From JAIBJN01 sp963842305 (GTDB lineage: Bacteria; Actinomycetota; Thermoleophilia; Gaiellales; Gaiellaceae): a stretch of DNA of 64,000 nucleotides. Positions 1 to 8,156 of the stretch are shown piece by piece (the stretch's first letter is position 1; each line of letters begins with the position of its first letter). Below the pieces are notes generated by a model, which did no database searches, was not told where the DNA came from, and was given only the letters and a program-made list of their open reading frames with translations. The stretch covers positions 1,178,001-1,242,000 of the forward strand of contig CAWJFW010000002.1 of the NCBI GenBank assembly GCA_963842305.1, given 5' to 3'. Position numbers and translations under genes: made by a program.

Positions 1-897
1 ACAACGCGACTTCGCATGGGGCCCGAGGTCACGCACGTGATCCTCAAGGATCCGACGATCATCGCGCAGCAGGTCGCGACGCTCGACGAGCTCACCCATG
101 GGCGCGCCGAGCTCGTCTTCTCGACCGGGAACTTCGCGATGCTCAAGCAGTACCGCGTCCCTTTGGCCGGCATGAAGCCGATCTCCCGGTTGCGCGAGGC
201 CCACCATGTCCTGCGGACGTTTCTCGCCGAGGGCGCGATCGACTTCGACGGGGACTACTACAAATACACCGGGCTGTTCACCGCCGCCCGGCCCGTCCAG
301 AGCCCGTTCCCGATCAAGCTCGGGGGGATGCGCGGGCCTCGCTCGTTCGAGCTCGCCGGGGAGATCGCGGACGGACTCCATACCGCGTGTGCTTACTCAC
401 GCGAGGCGCTCGATTTCACGGCCTCGGCCTTCCGTCAGGGAGCGGAGAGATCTGGTCGAGACTGGCGCGAGCTCGACCTTGCCGACAACCCTCTTGGGGC
501 TATCGCTTCTGAGCCGGAGCCGGCGCGGGAGGCGGCTCGGATCATGGCAGCCTTCTACATTGGCTCGATGCCCGTCGAGTTGCTGGCTCGGCACGGAATC
601 GAGTTCGAGGATGTGAGGCCGATCGTCGAGGCCTTCACGGCAGGCGACGTTCAGCGTGCGCTCGAGCTAACTTCCTCGGAGCTCGGCGCGGCGCTGTCGG
701 TGGCCGGGACGGCAAGGGACTGGATCGAGAAGATCGAGCGCGACTTCCTCCCGGCCGGCTTCAACCATCTACTCGTCACATTCGCCGACCCCTTCCTCGT
801 CGAGAGCTGGTCAGGGCGAAGGATCGACGGCCTCCCCAGTCTCGAAGAACAGCTCCGGCTCTTCCACGACGAGGTGATGGTCGCGTTCGCCGACTGA
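1..897 (+). CDS. LLM-class flavin-dependent oxidoreductase, N-terminus cut by window edge
   Basis: The frame is open from base 1, and the residues before the first ATG (base 16), TTRLRMGP, already look like internal luciferase-like sequence, so the true start lies outside the window. The visible ~298 residues show the TIM-barrel features of F420/FMN-dependent luciferase-like monooxygenases: a QQVATLDELTHGRAEL segment (helix plus strand that normally ends in R), and a later IKLGGMRGPRSFELAGEIADG block typical of the C-terminal barrel. Full family members are about 320-350 residues. Cofactor (F420 or FMN) and substrate cannot be told from sequence. Downstream, 982-997 holds a small CCCTCG/CGAGGG hairpin without a T tract. 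Confidence 0.85.
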   Translation, partial: TTRLRMGPEVTHVILKDPTIIAQQVATLDELTHGRAELVFSTGNFAMLKQYRVPLAGMKPISRLREAHHVLRTFLAEGAIDFDGDYYKYTGLFTAARPVQSPFPIKLGGMRGPRSFELAGEIADGLHTACAYSREALDFTASAFRQGAERSGRDWRELDLADNPLGAIASEPEPAREAARIMAAFYIGSMPVELLARHGIEFEDVRPIVEAFTAGDVQRALELTSSELGAALSVAGTARDWIEKIERDFLPAGFNHLLVTFADPFLVESWSGRRIDGLPSLEEQLRLFHDEVMVAFAD

Positions 898-1158
898 TCG
901 CGCAAAACGGGCTCGCATGTCGCGCGGCCTTGCCTTCTGGGCGCGGAGCGTATTCCGAGTGAGGCGACCTAACCGCCTCTGCCCTCGTTGGCGAGGGAAG
1001 GCTGACTTAAAGGTCTCAAGGCACAGCGTCCACGCTGGTGTCAAGGCCTCCTGCGGCCAAAACGGAGAGATGTAGCCCTTCGAGGAACGGGAGGGGACCG
1101 ATCCCGAACGGCCATTTTGGATGAGCATTGCGGTGCGCTGGTGCAAGCGCCCGAGGCG

Positions 1159-1599
1159 CTATGGGTTCGACCACCCGATCGTGACCGTGCAGCCCTCACC
1201 TGGCCGTACCGCAATCGTGGCCCTGAGAGGGCGGTCGCGCACGACAACTATCTCGCGCGAACACTCGTCCTCTGGCCGGCCGAGGTTGTCGCAGCTCCCG
1301 TCGCAGTACCGCTGAAAAATCGCGAGCCGATAGCTGCCCGGATCGAGACGCAGTGTCATGGTTGAGAGGAAGCGAAGCTCGCTGAGCTTCTGTCCGTCGA
1401 GTGGGAATCGCTTCTCCATGACTTTGTCCCCGTCCAGATTCTCGATGCGGACATGCGAGTACGATCCCTCCGCGGGTATCCCATCCTTCGAGACGTCGTA
1501 GATCTGCCGAACGGGTACATCCACGGCGTCCGGGTCAGGATCCGGACTCTTACCTCCCATACACGCTGACAAGGCGATCAGCGCGAGTGAGGCGATCAC
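1159..1599 (-). CDS. Small lipoprotein, function unknown
   Basis: The product has a short hydrophobic signal followed by a lipobox (LIALSAC), so it is predicted to be lipid-anchored outside the membrane. I place the start at GTG 1599 because GAGGA lies five bases upstream; TTG 1611 is an alternative start, and the frame stays open upstream. The mature part (~130 aa) is acidic and has a C-terminal beta-rich region with paired cysteines (YCDGSC, DEC, GC) that could form disulfides. No family was recognised. A copy of the dispersed 55 bp repeat sits ~90 bp upstream. Confidence 0.65.
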   Translation of the reverse strand: MIASLALIALSACMGGKSPDPDPDAVDVPVRQIYDVSKDGIPAEGSYSHVRIENLDGDKVMEKRFPLDGQKLSELRFLSTMTLRLDPGSYRLAIFQRYCDGSCDNLGRPEDECSREIVVVRDRPLRATIAVRPGEGCTVTIGWSNP

Positions 1600-1686
1600 A
1601 AGGTTCCTCAATACTCCCTCGGACGTCGAACCATGACGAAAGGCTCCATTCGTGCGAGCACGCAAACCCATCAGCCCCCGAACTCC

Positions 1687-1741
1687 TACCGGGGGCGTGG
1701 GTCAGGGTAGTCCTAGGGTCACTTTTCGGCCCGCGCCGCGG
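1687..1741 (+). repeat. Dispersed ~55 bp repeat, copy 1
   Basis: Shares the core TAGTCCTAGGGTCACT with copies at 8041, 9139 and 13406, between a GGGGCGTG-type left part and a CGGCCCGCGCCGCGG-type right part. Lies upstream of the lipoprotein gene on the minus strand and of the small zinc-ribbon gene on the plus strand. Confidence 0.75.
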
Positions 1742-1820
1742 TCTTTCTTGCGGGCGAGCAAACCCCCCGAGCGGGCGACGACCACGGACGTAGCTCGGCC
1801 TATGATTCAAGGTTGAGCTG

Positions 1821-1988
1821 ATGGCGCAGCCTCCGCGAATCCTTTGGCGTGACTGCTCGGTCTGCGGTTGGCGGACGTACCCGCAACAGCAGGCGGTCGC
1901 GAACAAATCGGTGTGGTCGTCGGCCTGGAAGCCGTCGAGTGAGTGCGGCGGGTGCGGCGCTCTGCTTGAGGCCGAAGCCCAGGTCTAG
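1821..1988 (+). CDS. Small CxxC zinc-ribbon-like protein (55 aa)
   Basis: ATG at 1821, TAG at 1986. The protein has two CxxC pairs, C12-x2-C15 (CSVCGW) and C42-x2-C45 (CGGCGALLEAE), with a tryptophan-rich linker; this spacing fits a single treble-clef or zinc-ribbon knuckle. It is too short for a catalytic domain and probably binds nucleic acid or a protein partner. No strong ribosome binding site is visible, and the gene is called on the paired motifs and on normal amino-acid composition. Confidence 0.55.
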   Translation: MAQPPRILWRDCSVCGWRTYPQQQAVANKSVWSSAWKPSSECGGCGALLEAEAQV

Positions 1989-2081
1989 GCCACCGGCGAC
2001 GTTCTTCCCCCGCGTTCCCGGACCTTCACATCGAAGTGCGCGAGACGCTTGAGGATGGGGACCTCGGCTGTGCCCGCATCG

Positions 2082-2237
2082 TCAGCACCGGAACGCCCAC
2101 TCGGCACTCATCAGGTGGTAGTGGCTGTCGAGTCCGTCGCGGAGCCAGCCCAGGATTCGCTCAAGACCGGCGAGCCCTTCCTCATCCATGATCAGGTCGA
2201 CCACGCCGCCATCGTGTTCGGTGGTCACGGAGATCAT
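2082..2237 (-). CDS. Small acidic protein (51 aa), immunity-protein-like
   Basis: ATG at 2237, TGA at 2082. The peptide has an N-terminal beta strand (ISVTTE), an acidic turn, a helix (EEGLAGLERILGWLRDGL) and a C-terminal strand with the pattern D-H-Y-H-L-M-S-A-E-W. This layout resembles small Imm32-like immunity proteins, which end in a His-rich strand followed by a W. No toxin gene lies next to it. The resemblance is from memory of the pattern and is weak, but the amino-acid composition is that of a real protein. Confidence 0.5.
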   Translation of the reverse strand: MISVTTEHDGGVVDLIMDEEGLAGLERILGWLRDGLDSHYHLMSAEWAFRC

Positions 2238-2300
2238 CAGCAGGATGTCGGGGACGTGACTGACTGACCAGGCGACGGATCAAGGCGGTGTCCGTTTTGT

Positions 2301-3446
2301 GTGCGCTCGCGAAAGCGCGCATCATTCCTGCAGATACTCGTGAAGTTGCTTCGCCGCCGGAGAGCGCGGGATCTCGCGATTGTGGCCGCCGTGGTCGCGC
2401 TCGGCGCGGTCGCGCTCACAGACGCGCTTCGCGACCGGACGGCCGAGGAGCCGCGGGACGGTCGAGCGGCGACTGCCGCGACGACGGATGAGCGCGAGGC
2501 GTCGGCGACGACGGCCGAGGAGCCGCAGGATGGTCAGACACCGACCACCACCACCACGACTGATGAGGGTGAGCCGTCGACGTGGAGGCTGCCGGGCGGG
2601 GCCGCGTCGGGTCTCCTCGCCTTCACCGCCCCCGGCGCCTGCGAGCTTCGGGCCATCGATCTCCGCTCGGGCCGAATGCTCGACCTCCCTCGGCAGGAGA
2701 CGAGTTGCGCGCTTTACGCCCCGCGCGTCGGAAGCCGCGTCGCGTACCGCACGCTCGACGATGAGGGCGGTGCGTATCGGCGCTTCAGCATTCTCGACCT
2801 CGAGAACCCGCGGTCGAGCTTCGGAGAGTACGAGGGAGTCTTTCCGATCGCCTGGGGCCCGGACGGCGCGGCGCTCGCCTGGTGCGACACCCCGCGGTCC
2901 GGGTTCGAGCTCTCGCGCAGTCAGCGGCCGGAGCGTCTTGACTACTGCCCGCGAGCGTATGACCCGCAGGGCGTGACGGCGTCTGTGAACGACCGCCAGC
3001 AGATCGTGATCGACGGGCGCCCGCTGCTGAGGGCGCGTCGACCTGTCTGGGAGCTCGCATGGGGCGTCGACGGCTCGCTCGCCGTCCTCGTGGAGGGAGG
3101 GCGGGTCGACCGCTACGAGGACGGACGCCTGGTCGGCGCGGCGAGCGTGCCGACGATCACGCCAGACCGCACCCTCACGTACTTGGCCGACCATGTGGCC
3201 GACCTTGCGCCCGACAATTGCGCGGCCCTCTCGGTCAGCGACGACGTTGTCCGGCTTATCGACCTCGGCTGCTTCCAGGGCCAGGCCCCGCGGACGTTCG
3301 AAGGCGTGTACGCGGACTGGTCGCCGAACGGCAAGTGGATCGCCGTCGCGGAGCCCGATGGCATCGTCTTCCACCGTGTCGTCGGCGGCGAGGCGTCGGT
3401 GCGCTGGGACGTGGTCGCGGGGCAGCTCGCCTGGCTCAGCGGTTAG
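2301..3446 (+). CDS. Membrane-anchored beta-propeller-like protein
   Basis: After an Arg-rich N-terminus there is one transmembrane segment (LAIVAAVVALGAVAL, about residues 25-40), then a low-complexity Thr/Glu linker with two related units (TAEEPRDGR, TAEEPQDGQ), then ~280 residues outside the membrane. The extracellular part has repeated strands with W-x-P-[DN]-G turns (AWGPDGAAL, DWSPNGKWIAVA), as in TolB/WD40-type propellers. Cysteines at several loops may form disulfides. The start could be further downstream (ATT/GTG near residue 12). The family is not identified; a binding or signalling role is inferred only from architecture. Confidence 0.75.
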   Translation: MRSRKRASFLQILVKLLRRRRARDLAIVAAVVALGAVALTDALRDRTAEEPRDGRAATAATTDEREASATTAEEPQDGQTPTTTTTTDEGEPSTWRLPGGAASGLLAFTAPGACELRAIDLRSGRMLDLPRQETSCALYAPRVGSRVAYRTLDDEGGAYRRFSILDLENPRSSFGEYEGVFPIAWGPDGAALAWCDTPRSGFELSRSQRPERLDYCPRAYDPQGVTASVNDRQQIVIDGRPLLRARRPVWELAWGVDGSLAVLVEGGRVDRYEDGRLVGAASVPTITPDRTLTYLADHVADLAPDNCAALSVSDDVVRLIDLGCFQGQAPRTFEGVYADWSPNGKWIAVAEPDGIVFHRVVGGEASVRWDVVAGQLAWLSG

Positions 3447-3698
3447 CGGCCGCGAGTCGTCTGGGCTGCGAGTTGCGGCTACGTCCCGATGCCTCGGATC
3501 GAGGACGAGGAGCGGGAAGCGGCCGCGGCGTTCCTACTTGGGCCAACAGCGGCCAGGGCTCCTTGATGTGGCGCGGCGAGCACCCGTTGCCCCGGACGTG
3601 GGCAAGGTCACACAGGAGAGATCTCGACGGAGAGCCGGTAAATACCGGACTACCAACCAAGGGAGGGGACGCTCGCGCAGCCCGGCGTTCTGCCGCTG
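3447..3698. other. Non-coding stretch, nothing recognised
   Basis: About 250 bases between the propeller gene and the first 28 bp direct repeat. No convincing frame, RNA or terminator is visible. Confidence 0.4.
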
Positions 3699-3726
3699 AC
3701 TACTGAGCGTCGATAATCCTCGACTG
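3699..3726 (+). repeat. 28 bp direct repeat, copy A
   Basis: ACTACTGAGC followed by CGATAATCCTCGACTG. It matches 4251-4278 at about 24 of 28 positions in the same orientation. The two copies flank the lipoprotein gene 3762-4193. Confidence 0.6.
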
Positions 3727-3761
3727 GGCTGGAGGTCGCGTCCGAGCGGGAAGAGCCAGGG

Positions 3762-4193
3762 TTACGAGACGCAGTCCTCCAGCGACTCGGTCTGCTCGTC
3801 GGTGGGGACCTCGCCCCACTCGACCACGACGTTGCCGTACCGCTTGAGCAGGTCTTCGGCCCGTCCTTTCAAGCCCATCTCGGCGACCGAGAAGGCCAGA
3901 CCGGCTTCGTCGCTGCCCCCCGTCACGGAGACCCCCTCCCCCGTCACCGCGAGCACCGCCACATCGTTGTCCCGGATGGACGCCGCGAGACCCTCACGTT
4001 CCCAGACCGGCTCCGGGACTGCGGAATAGAGGTAGAAGAAGTCGTCCTGCTTGTTCGTCGATACCTCGGCGTCGGCCTCGCGCAGGCAGGACGCGATCGA
4101 CTCACGGCTGATCTCGCCGCCGCCGCCACCGCCGCCGCAGCCCGCCACAAGCGCAAGCGCGAGGCCTGTCACGCAGGTTCGCCCGCCGACCAT
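3762..4193 (-). CDS. Lipoprotein with polyglycine after the lipobox
   Basis: The N-terminus has a hydrophobic signal ending in a lipobox (LALVAGC), and the lipidated cysteine is followed by seven glycines, a flexible tether that is common in actinobacterial lipoproteins. The remaining ~115 residues are acidic with two further cysteines (SCLRE, EDCVS) near either end of the domain that could pair. No enzyme motif was found. The gene is flanked by 28 bp direct repeats at 3699 and 4251. Confidence 0.7.
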   Translation of the reverse strand: MVGGRTCVTGLALALVAGCGGGGGGGEISRESIASCLREADAEVSTNKQDDFFYLYSAVPEPVWEREGLAASIRDNDVAVLAVTGEGVSVTGGSDEAGLAFSVAEMGLKGRAEDLLKRYGNVVVEWGEVPTDEQTESLEDCVS

Positions 4194-4250
4194 CGGGCCG
4201 GAGTATCCCGCCGTCCCGGTAAGGCCACAAGGGCGGCGATCGAAGCGGTC

Positions 4251-4278
4251 ACTACTGAGCAGCGATTATTCTCGACTG
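4251..4278 (+). repeat. 28 bp direct repeat, copy B
   Basis: ACTACTGAGCAGCGATTATT followed by CTCGACTG. It is the partner of 3699-3726 and lies 58-85 bases upstream of the lipoprotein start, so it may also carry its promoter. Confidence 0.6.
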
Positions 4279-4313
4279 AAGATTTGGAGAGGAAGCTTGC
4301 GCTGGCGACCGAC

Positions 4314-4529
4314 CTAGGGCAGGCGCTCCTGGTGGTACCTCTCCCTGTCCTCCTCGCGCCACTTCTCTTCGTAGGCCTCCGCCTCCGCGAACTCCTGCTC
4401 CGTCCGCGCCCTTGCTTGCGCGTCTTCGCTCGCGGGATGCTCCCTGGCGACCGTTGAACGACGTGTGGCTACGAAGCCGAAAATAAGCAGGGGTACGACG
4501 ACCAGGGCGATGATGATCCACGGGATCAC
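4314..4529 (-). CDS. Small single-pass membrane protein (71 aa)
   Basis: From GTG 4529 the protein starts directly with a transmembrane helix (IPWIIIALVVVPLLIFGFV) followed by a highly charged Glu/Arg tail that is probably helical (EQEFAEAEAYEEKWREEDRE). The frame is open 25 codons further upstream, but that part does not look like protein. Function unknown; the pattern fits small actinobacterial membrane proteins with a cytoplasmic tail. Confidence 0.5.
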   Translation of the reverse strand: MIPWIIIALVVVPLLIFGFVATRRSTVAREHPASEDAQARARTEQEFAEAEAYEEKWREEDRERYHQERLP

Positions 4530-4854
4530 GTGAGCAGCGTACCGGTCACAGCGCAGCAGATCATCGACTAAAGATCGGCGCACGGTGCCGAGCGACGCAG
4601 ACAAGACCAGCGAGCGAAACAGCGTGCGGTGGCGGACCTTGACGCGCGTCCGCCGTTACGCGTACAACCTGGCCCGGCGATGAAACCCAAGACCGACGAC
4701 ACAAGGCTGTTCACGATAAGAGGGTCACCCCTCCGGCTCGATCGCGCTATCGACCGGTCGACGGTGAACATGCCCGCCGAGGGTGCACCAAGGTCTCGCG
4801 CGCTGACTACTTCCGCAGCTAGCTCCCCTCTGCGACCTCCTCCCCGACGGGACT

Positions 4855-5219
4855 TGCTCGATGTGACCGAGGATGACTGCCGCGCTTATCTTGACCGCTG
4901 GCGCGACACGCACCCCGAACACGATGCGGCATTCGATTAGCGTCCTCAAGAGTCTTCGGCTGGCTGTACGAAGATCGACGAGATTCCGCGCAACCCGATG
5001 GATCGCATCAAGCCGCCGCGCCGACCGAGCCCGGACGACGTTGACGTGACGACGGTCTCCGGCGCGGACGTGCGGCGCCTGTTCGACGCCTGCCAGACCT
5101 GGACTGAGCTGCTTTGCCTCTCGACTCTGGCCTACCTCGGGCCGCGCCGGCGAGCAGCATCCAGCCTTCACCGCCGTGATATCGACCTCGAATGCGGCAC
5201 TGACGAACAGTCGCGTTAG
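4855..5219 (+). pseudogene. Tyrosine recombinase remnant (core-binding and start of catalytic domain)
   Basis: Pieces of one integrase can be read in two frames. They are LLDVTEDDCRAYLDRWRD at ~4857-4910, then FGWLYED in another frame at ~4960, then IPRNPMDRIKPPRRPSPDDV and LSTLAYLGPRRRAASSLHRR back in the first frame up to the stop at 5217. GPRRRAASSLHRRDIDL is the box I region, where the catalytic Arg sits. The rest of the catalytic domain (HxxR, Tyr) is missing. There is an in-frame stop at 4938 and at least one frameshift, so it is not functional. The phosphatase gene starts immediately after it. Confidence 0.75.
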
Positions 5220-5229
5220 ATTGGGCGAG

Positions 5230-6486
5230 GTGGGTGAGAGCCGGCAATCGTCGTTGAACTTGAATTCGTTGCTGGCGGCGGTCGAGGCGGCGCCGCCGGT
5301 CGCGGCGGTCGATGTGCTCGCCGGCGCACTGGCGGAAGCGATCGACGCCCGCGAGGTCAGCTTCCTCATCGCCGACTTCAGTGGGCACTCGCTGATCCGA
5401 CTGGGCCATTCGGGCGGGGAAGGGGCACTGCGGTTGCAGGGGAAGGAGACTGCGGAGCGCGTGCCGTTAGTTGGGACGCCACACGGGCGGGCGCTGGCCG
5501 CCCAGGCCGTAGAAGTGGTCGCGGAGGATCGCGGCGCTCGGTTGTTCGCGCCGGTGACCAGCCGCGGCGAAGCAGTCGGCGTTCTGGAGCTAGGGCTGGA
5601 CGACTTCCCGGTTGAGCAGACGGTGGCCGATGTCGCACTGGCGGCGCACTTCCTGGCGTACGTGGTGATTGCGAACCGCCGCTACACCGATCTCTTCGAG
5701 TGGGGGCAGCGCTCGGTGCCGCTGTCGTTGGCGGCGGAGATCCAGCATCGGCTGTTGCCCGGTGCCTTTACCTGCGAGGCTGGGCAGTTCACGCTCGCCG
5801 CCTGGCTGCAACCGGCGGGTGAGGTCGGCGGTGACACCTTCGACTTTTCGCTGGAGCGAGACACGCTGCATGTGTCGATAACCGACGCGATGGGTCACAC
5901 CATGGATGCCGCGCTGTTGGCCACCGTGTTGGTCGGAGGCCTCCGCAACGCCCGCCGACGGGGGGTTGAGCTGGCCGAGCAGGCGCGGCTGGCGAATGAT
6001 GCGCTGGCCGAGCAGGCCGGCGAAGGCCAGTTCGTCACCGGCTTGGTGGTGCGGATCGACCTGGCTAGAGCGACGGCCGGCATCGTCAACGCCGGCCATC
6101 CCCCGCCGCTCCTGCTGCGGGCCGGGCAGGTCGAGCACGTTCATTTGGAGGCCGACCGGCCTTTCGGCCTGCAGGCCGGAGGCAGCTACCGGGTGCAAGC
6201 GCTGCCCTTGGAGGTAAGAGACCGGCTGATGTTCGTAACCGACGGCATGCTGGAGCGCGACGCTGCGGGCTTGAACATCGCCGCCATCCTGACCGCGAGC
6301 ATCGACATGCATCCCCGCGAGGCGGTGCAGCACCTCACCCAGGCGGTTCTCCAGGCCAGCGGCGGCCAGCTACGGGACGACGCCACGGCCCTGTGTCTCG
6401 ACTGGCACGGCGGCCCTCCCCGCGACCGCGATGCCACTTCGGGAGCAAACCGTGAAGGGCGACTCGATCAACCAGCATCGACCTGA
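5230..6486 (+). CDS. GAF-domain PP2C/SpoIIE-type serine phosphatase
   Basis: Residues ~25-165 resemble a GAF sensor domain and residues ~185-400 are a SpoIIE/PP2C-type phosphatase. Visible motifs are EIQHRLLPG (typical start of RsbU-like phosphatase domains), the metal-binding GEVGGDTFD (normally GGDxYD), ITDAMGHTMDAALLA (DxxGHG-like, with M for G), VNAGHPPPLLL and MFVTDGMLE, ending in DDATALCL. Such enzymes dephosphorylate anti-anti-sigma factors in partner-switching pathways. No anti-sigma partner lies nearby. The start is set at GTG 5230 because codons upstream of it overlap the integrase remnant; TTG 5221 is possible. Substitutions in the metal motifs (D-T-F-D, DAMGHT) are common in this subfamily and need not abolish activity. 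Confidence 0.85.
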   Translation: MGESRQSSLNLNSLLAAVEAAPPVAAVDVLAGALAEAIDAREVSFLIADFSGHSLIRLGHSGGEGALRLQGKETAERVPLVGTPHGRALAAQAVEVVAEDRGARLFAPVTSRGEAVGVLELGLDDFPVEQTVADVALAAHFLAYVVIANRRYTDLFEWGQRSVPLSLAAEIQHRLLPGAFTCEAGQFTLAAWLQPAGEVGGDTFDFSLERDTLHVSITDAMGHTMDAALLATVLVGGLRNARRRGVELAEQARLANDALAEQAGEGQFVTGLVVRIDLARATAGIVNAGHPPPLLLRAGQVEHVHLEADRPFGLQAGGSYRVQALPLEVRDRLMFVTDGMLERDAAGLNIAAILTASIDMHPREAVQHLTQAVLQASGGQLRDDATALCLDWHGGPPRDRDATSGANREGRLDQPAST

Positions 6487-6566
6487 ACGGGCGGCGAGCG
6501 GGCGCGCGCGCGCGACGATGACGAGAGTGCTCGCAGACCAGCGTCAATTGCCCCGACACGGCGCCG

Positions 6567-6998
6567 GTGAACAAGCGAGCTTGTAAGCGCCGCGGACGGC
6601 CCACCTGGTCGGGCCATTCTCCTTACTGCCTCGAGCACCGGCCGCGGCCGGAAGTGCGGGCAAAGTGGGCGACCAAGACGTGCGATCGGCGCGGCTACGG
6701 CGCCGTGCACAAGGCCACGCGGGAACGCTACGCCGCCCTCGTCGCCAGCGGGCTTGCGGTTTGCGCTCGCTGCGGGCTTTCGATTGCGCCCGGAGCCCCG
6801 TGGGATCTGGGGCATACCGAGGATCGCGGCGGCTACAACGGCCCCGAGCACAGGAAGTGCAACCAGCTTGCGGGAGCGAGGAAGGGCGCGGCGGTCACGA
6901 ACGCGAGACGTCGCGCAGTCCAGCCCCCGGCTAAGCGGATCTGGTCGCGGGTCTGGTTCGAGCCCGTCCCGGACGACATGGTCGTCTTGGGCGACTAG
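6567..6998 (+). CDS. HNH endonuclease, copy 1
   Basis: GTG start (MNKRACKRRGR). The layout is an N-terminal Cys/His knuckle (CKRRG, then YCLEH), a basic RRGYGAVHKATRERY helix, a second knuckle (CARCG) and the HNH core WDLGHTEDRGG-EHRKCN, in which the His and Asn are the expected catalytic/metal residues. It ends VPDDMVVLGD. In copy 2 the first knuckle is CKRC; here the second Cys is replaced by Arg, so this zinc site may be lost. The family is frequent in actinobacterial phages beside terminase genes, but no terminase is present here. Two relatives lie at 10223 and 11672. Confidence 0.85.
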   Translation: MNKRACKRRGRPTWSGHSPYCLEHRPRPEVRAKWATKTCDRRGYGAVHKATRERYAALVASGLAVCARCGLSIAPGAPWDLGHTEDRGGYNGPEHRKCNQLAGARKGAAVTNARRRAVQPPAKRIWSRVWFEPVPDDMVVLGD

Positions 6999-7057
6999 CG
7001 GAACAGTCCGCGTTCAGCGTCCGGGCCGAGGCCGCGTCAGCATCAGCAACTCGCTAC

Positions 7058-7855
7058 TTAGGGCGTGTTCGGAGCCTCGGCCGCCGGCGGAAGTTCCATC
7101 GACGCGCGCAGCGCGACAAGTGGCGTGTCGGGAACCGTCACGAGCCCCCGCGTCGGGCGATCGAGGTCGAAGGTGATGAGGAGAAGGATCGAGACGAACG
7201 CCGCGGCCAGGATGGCCATAACCACGCCGCGCGAGAGAATTGCAAGGTAGAGGGCGAGCAGGCCGAGCCCGATCGCCGCCCCAACGATTGCAATCAAGAG
7301 CACGGCCGAGGGCACGCGGTTGTTCAAGGCGGACACCCGCACGGTCTGCATATCAATCATCTCGTTGAGGGTCTCGATGTACAGGCGCGGGGCGCTGTCG
7401 GTAGGCGATTCGGCCAGCGCCTCACCGCCGAGGCGCCACAGCGAACGCTGCAGCTCTTCTTCCCCGGCGATCGCCGCCGCCTGGGCGGCGCTCCCCGGCA
7501 CCGTCCGGGAAATTGCGATGCTGGCGTCCGTGTAGCGCACGAGCAGGTCGAGGGACTCCGTGCGGAGCGGCTCGCGCAGAGTCTGCGCCCGCAGGTAGGT
7601 CGTGCCGATCGCGTTCGCATCGTCTACGACCGCGGCGCGCCGTTGGTCGTAGCGCCCGACGGCCATCGTCAGGCCGAAGGCGAGGATAAGCGCCACGAGC
7701 CCGAGCAGCGCCGCCTGGACGACGCCGAGGGTTCGCGCAGCGTGTCTGCGTGCCGCGCGCAGCCGGCTTCCGACGAACGCTCCGAGAAGCGTCGTGCCGA
7801 GCACGATTCCGAAGACGATCAGGCCGAGCTCGAGGCTGCTTAGGCGAAAGAACAC
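7058..7855 (-). CDS. DUF4239 / bestrophin-like membrane protein
   Basis: From GTG 7855 the protein has two N-terminal transmembrane helices (LGLIVFGIVLGTTLLGAFVG and VQAALLGLVALILAFGLTM), a central soluble part with the family's signature DANAIGTTYLRAQTLRE, and two C-terminal helices (LLIAIVGAAIGLGLLALYLA, VVMAILAAAFVSILLLI). This 2+2 arrangement is that of DUF4239 proteins, a bestrophin-like family. Transport activity is not established. The frame is open 13 codons upstream of the chosen start, and that part has unlikely sequence. Confidence 0.8.
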   Translation of the reverse strand: MFFRLSSLELGLIVFGIVLGTTLLGAFVGSRLRAARRHAARTLGVVQAALLGLVALILAFGLTMAVGRYDQRRAAVVDDANAIGTTYLRAQTLREPLRTESLDLLVRYTDASIAISRTVPGSAAQAAAIAGEEELQRSLWRLGGEALAESPTDSAPRLYIETLNEMIDMQTVRVSALNNRVPSAVLLIAIVGAAIGLGLLALYLAILSRGVVMAILAAAFVSILLLITFDLDRPTRGLVTVPDTPLVALRASMELPPAAEAPNTP

Positions 7856-7999
7856 GGGCGAATCCAACGAACGACATCGTGTTCCAAGGCGCACCGATCA
7901 TGCTCAACGGGCCGGACGGGCACTCCGATCCGCCGCATCCGCAGCGCGTCCTACCCCGCCGGAGACGCCCTTTGGCCAGCGCGGCCCGCGGCCGTTTCG

Positions 8000-8093
8000 G
8001 CCATCTAGGCAGGCGTGGCACGGAGACGTAGCCGGACCTCGCCGGGCCTGGACAGGTAGTCCCTAGGGTCACCTTGCGGCCCGCGCCCCGGCT
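8000..8093 (+). repeat. Dispersed repeat, copy 2 (with GCCATCTAGG box)
   Basis: Box 1 GCCATCTAGGCAGGCG is at 8000-8015 and the 55 bp unit with TAGTCCCTAGGGTCACC is at 8041-8093. The pair (box 1 then unit) recurs at 9097-9195 with similar spacing. It ends ~64 bases before the heparin-lyase-like gene. Confidence 0.75.
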
Positions 8094-8156
8094 CGGCTTA
8101 ATTCCAGCTGTCGTCGGTGCTGGGCCAGATCTTGTAGCGTACGGTACGAGCGTTAG

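Noticed and set aside
917..1075. 53-codon plus-strand frame after the LLM oxidoreductase
   Set aside because: No ribosome binding site and a basic, low-information composition; not distinguishable from chance.
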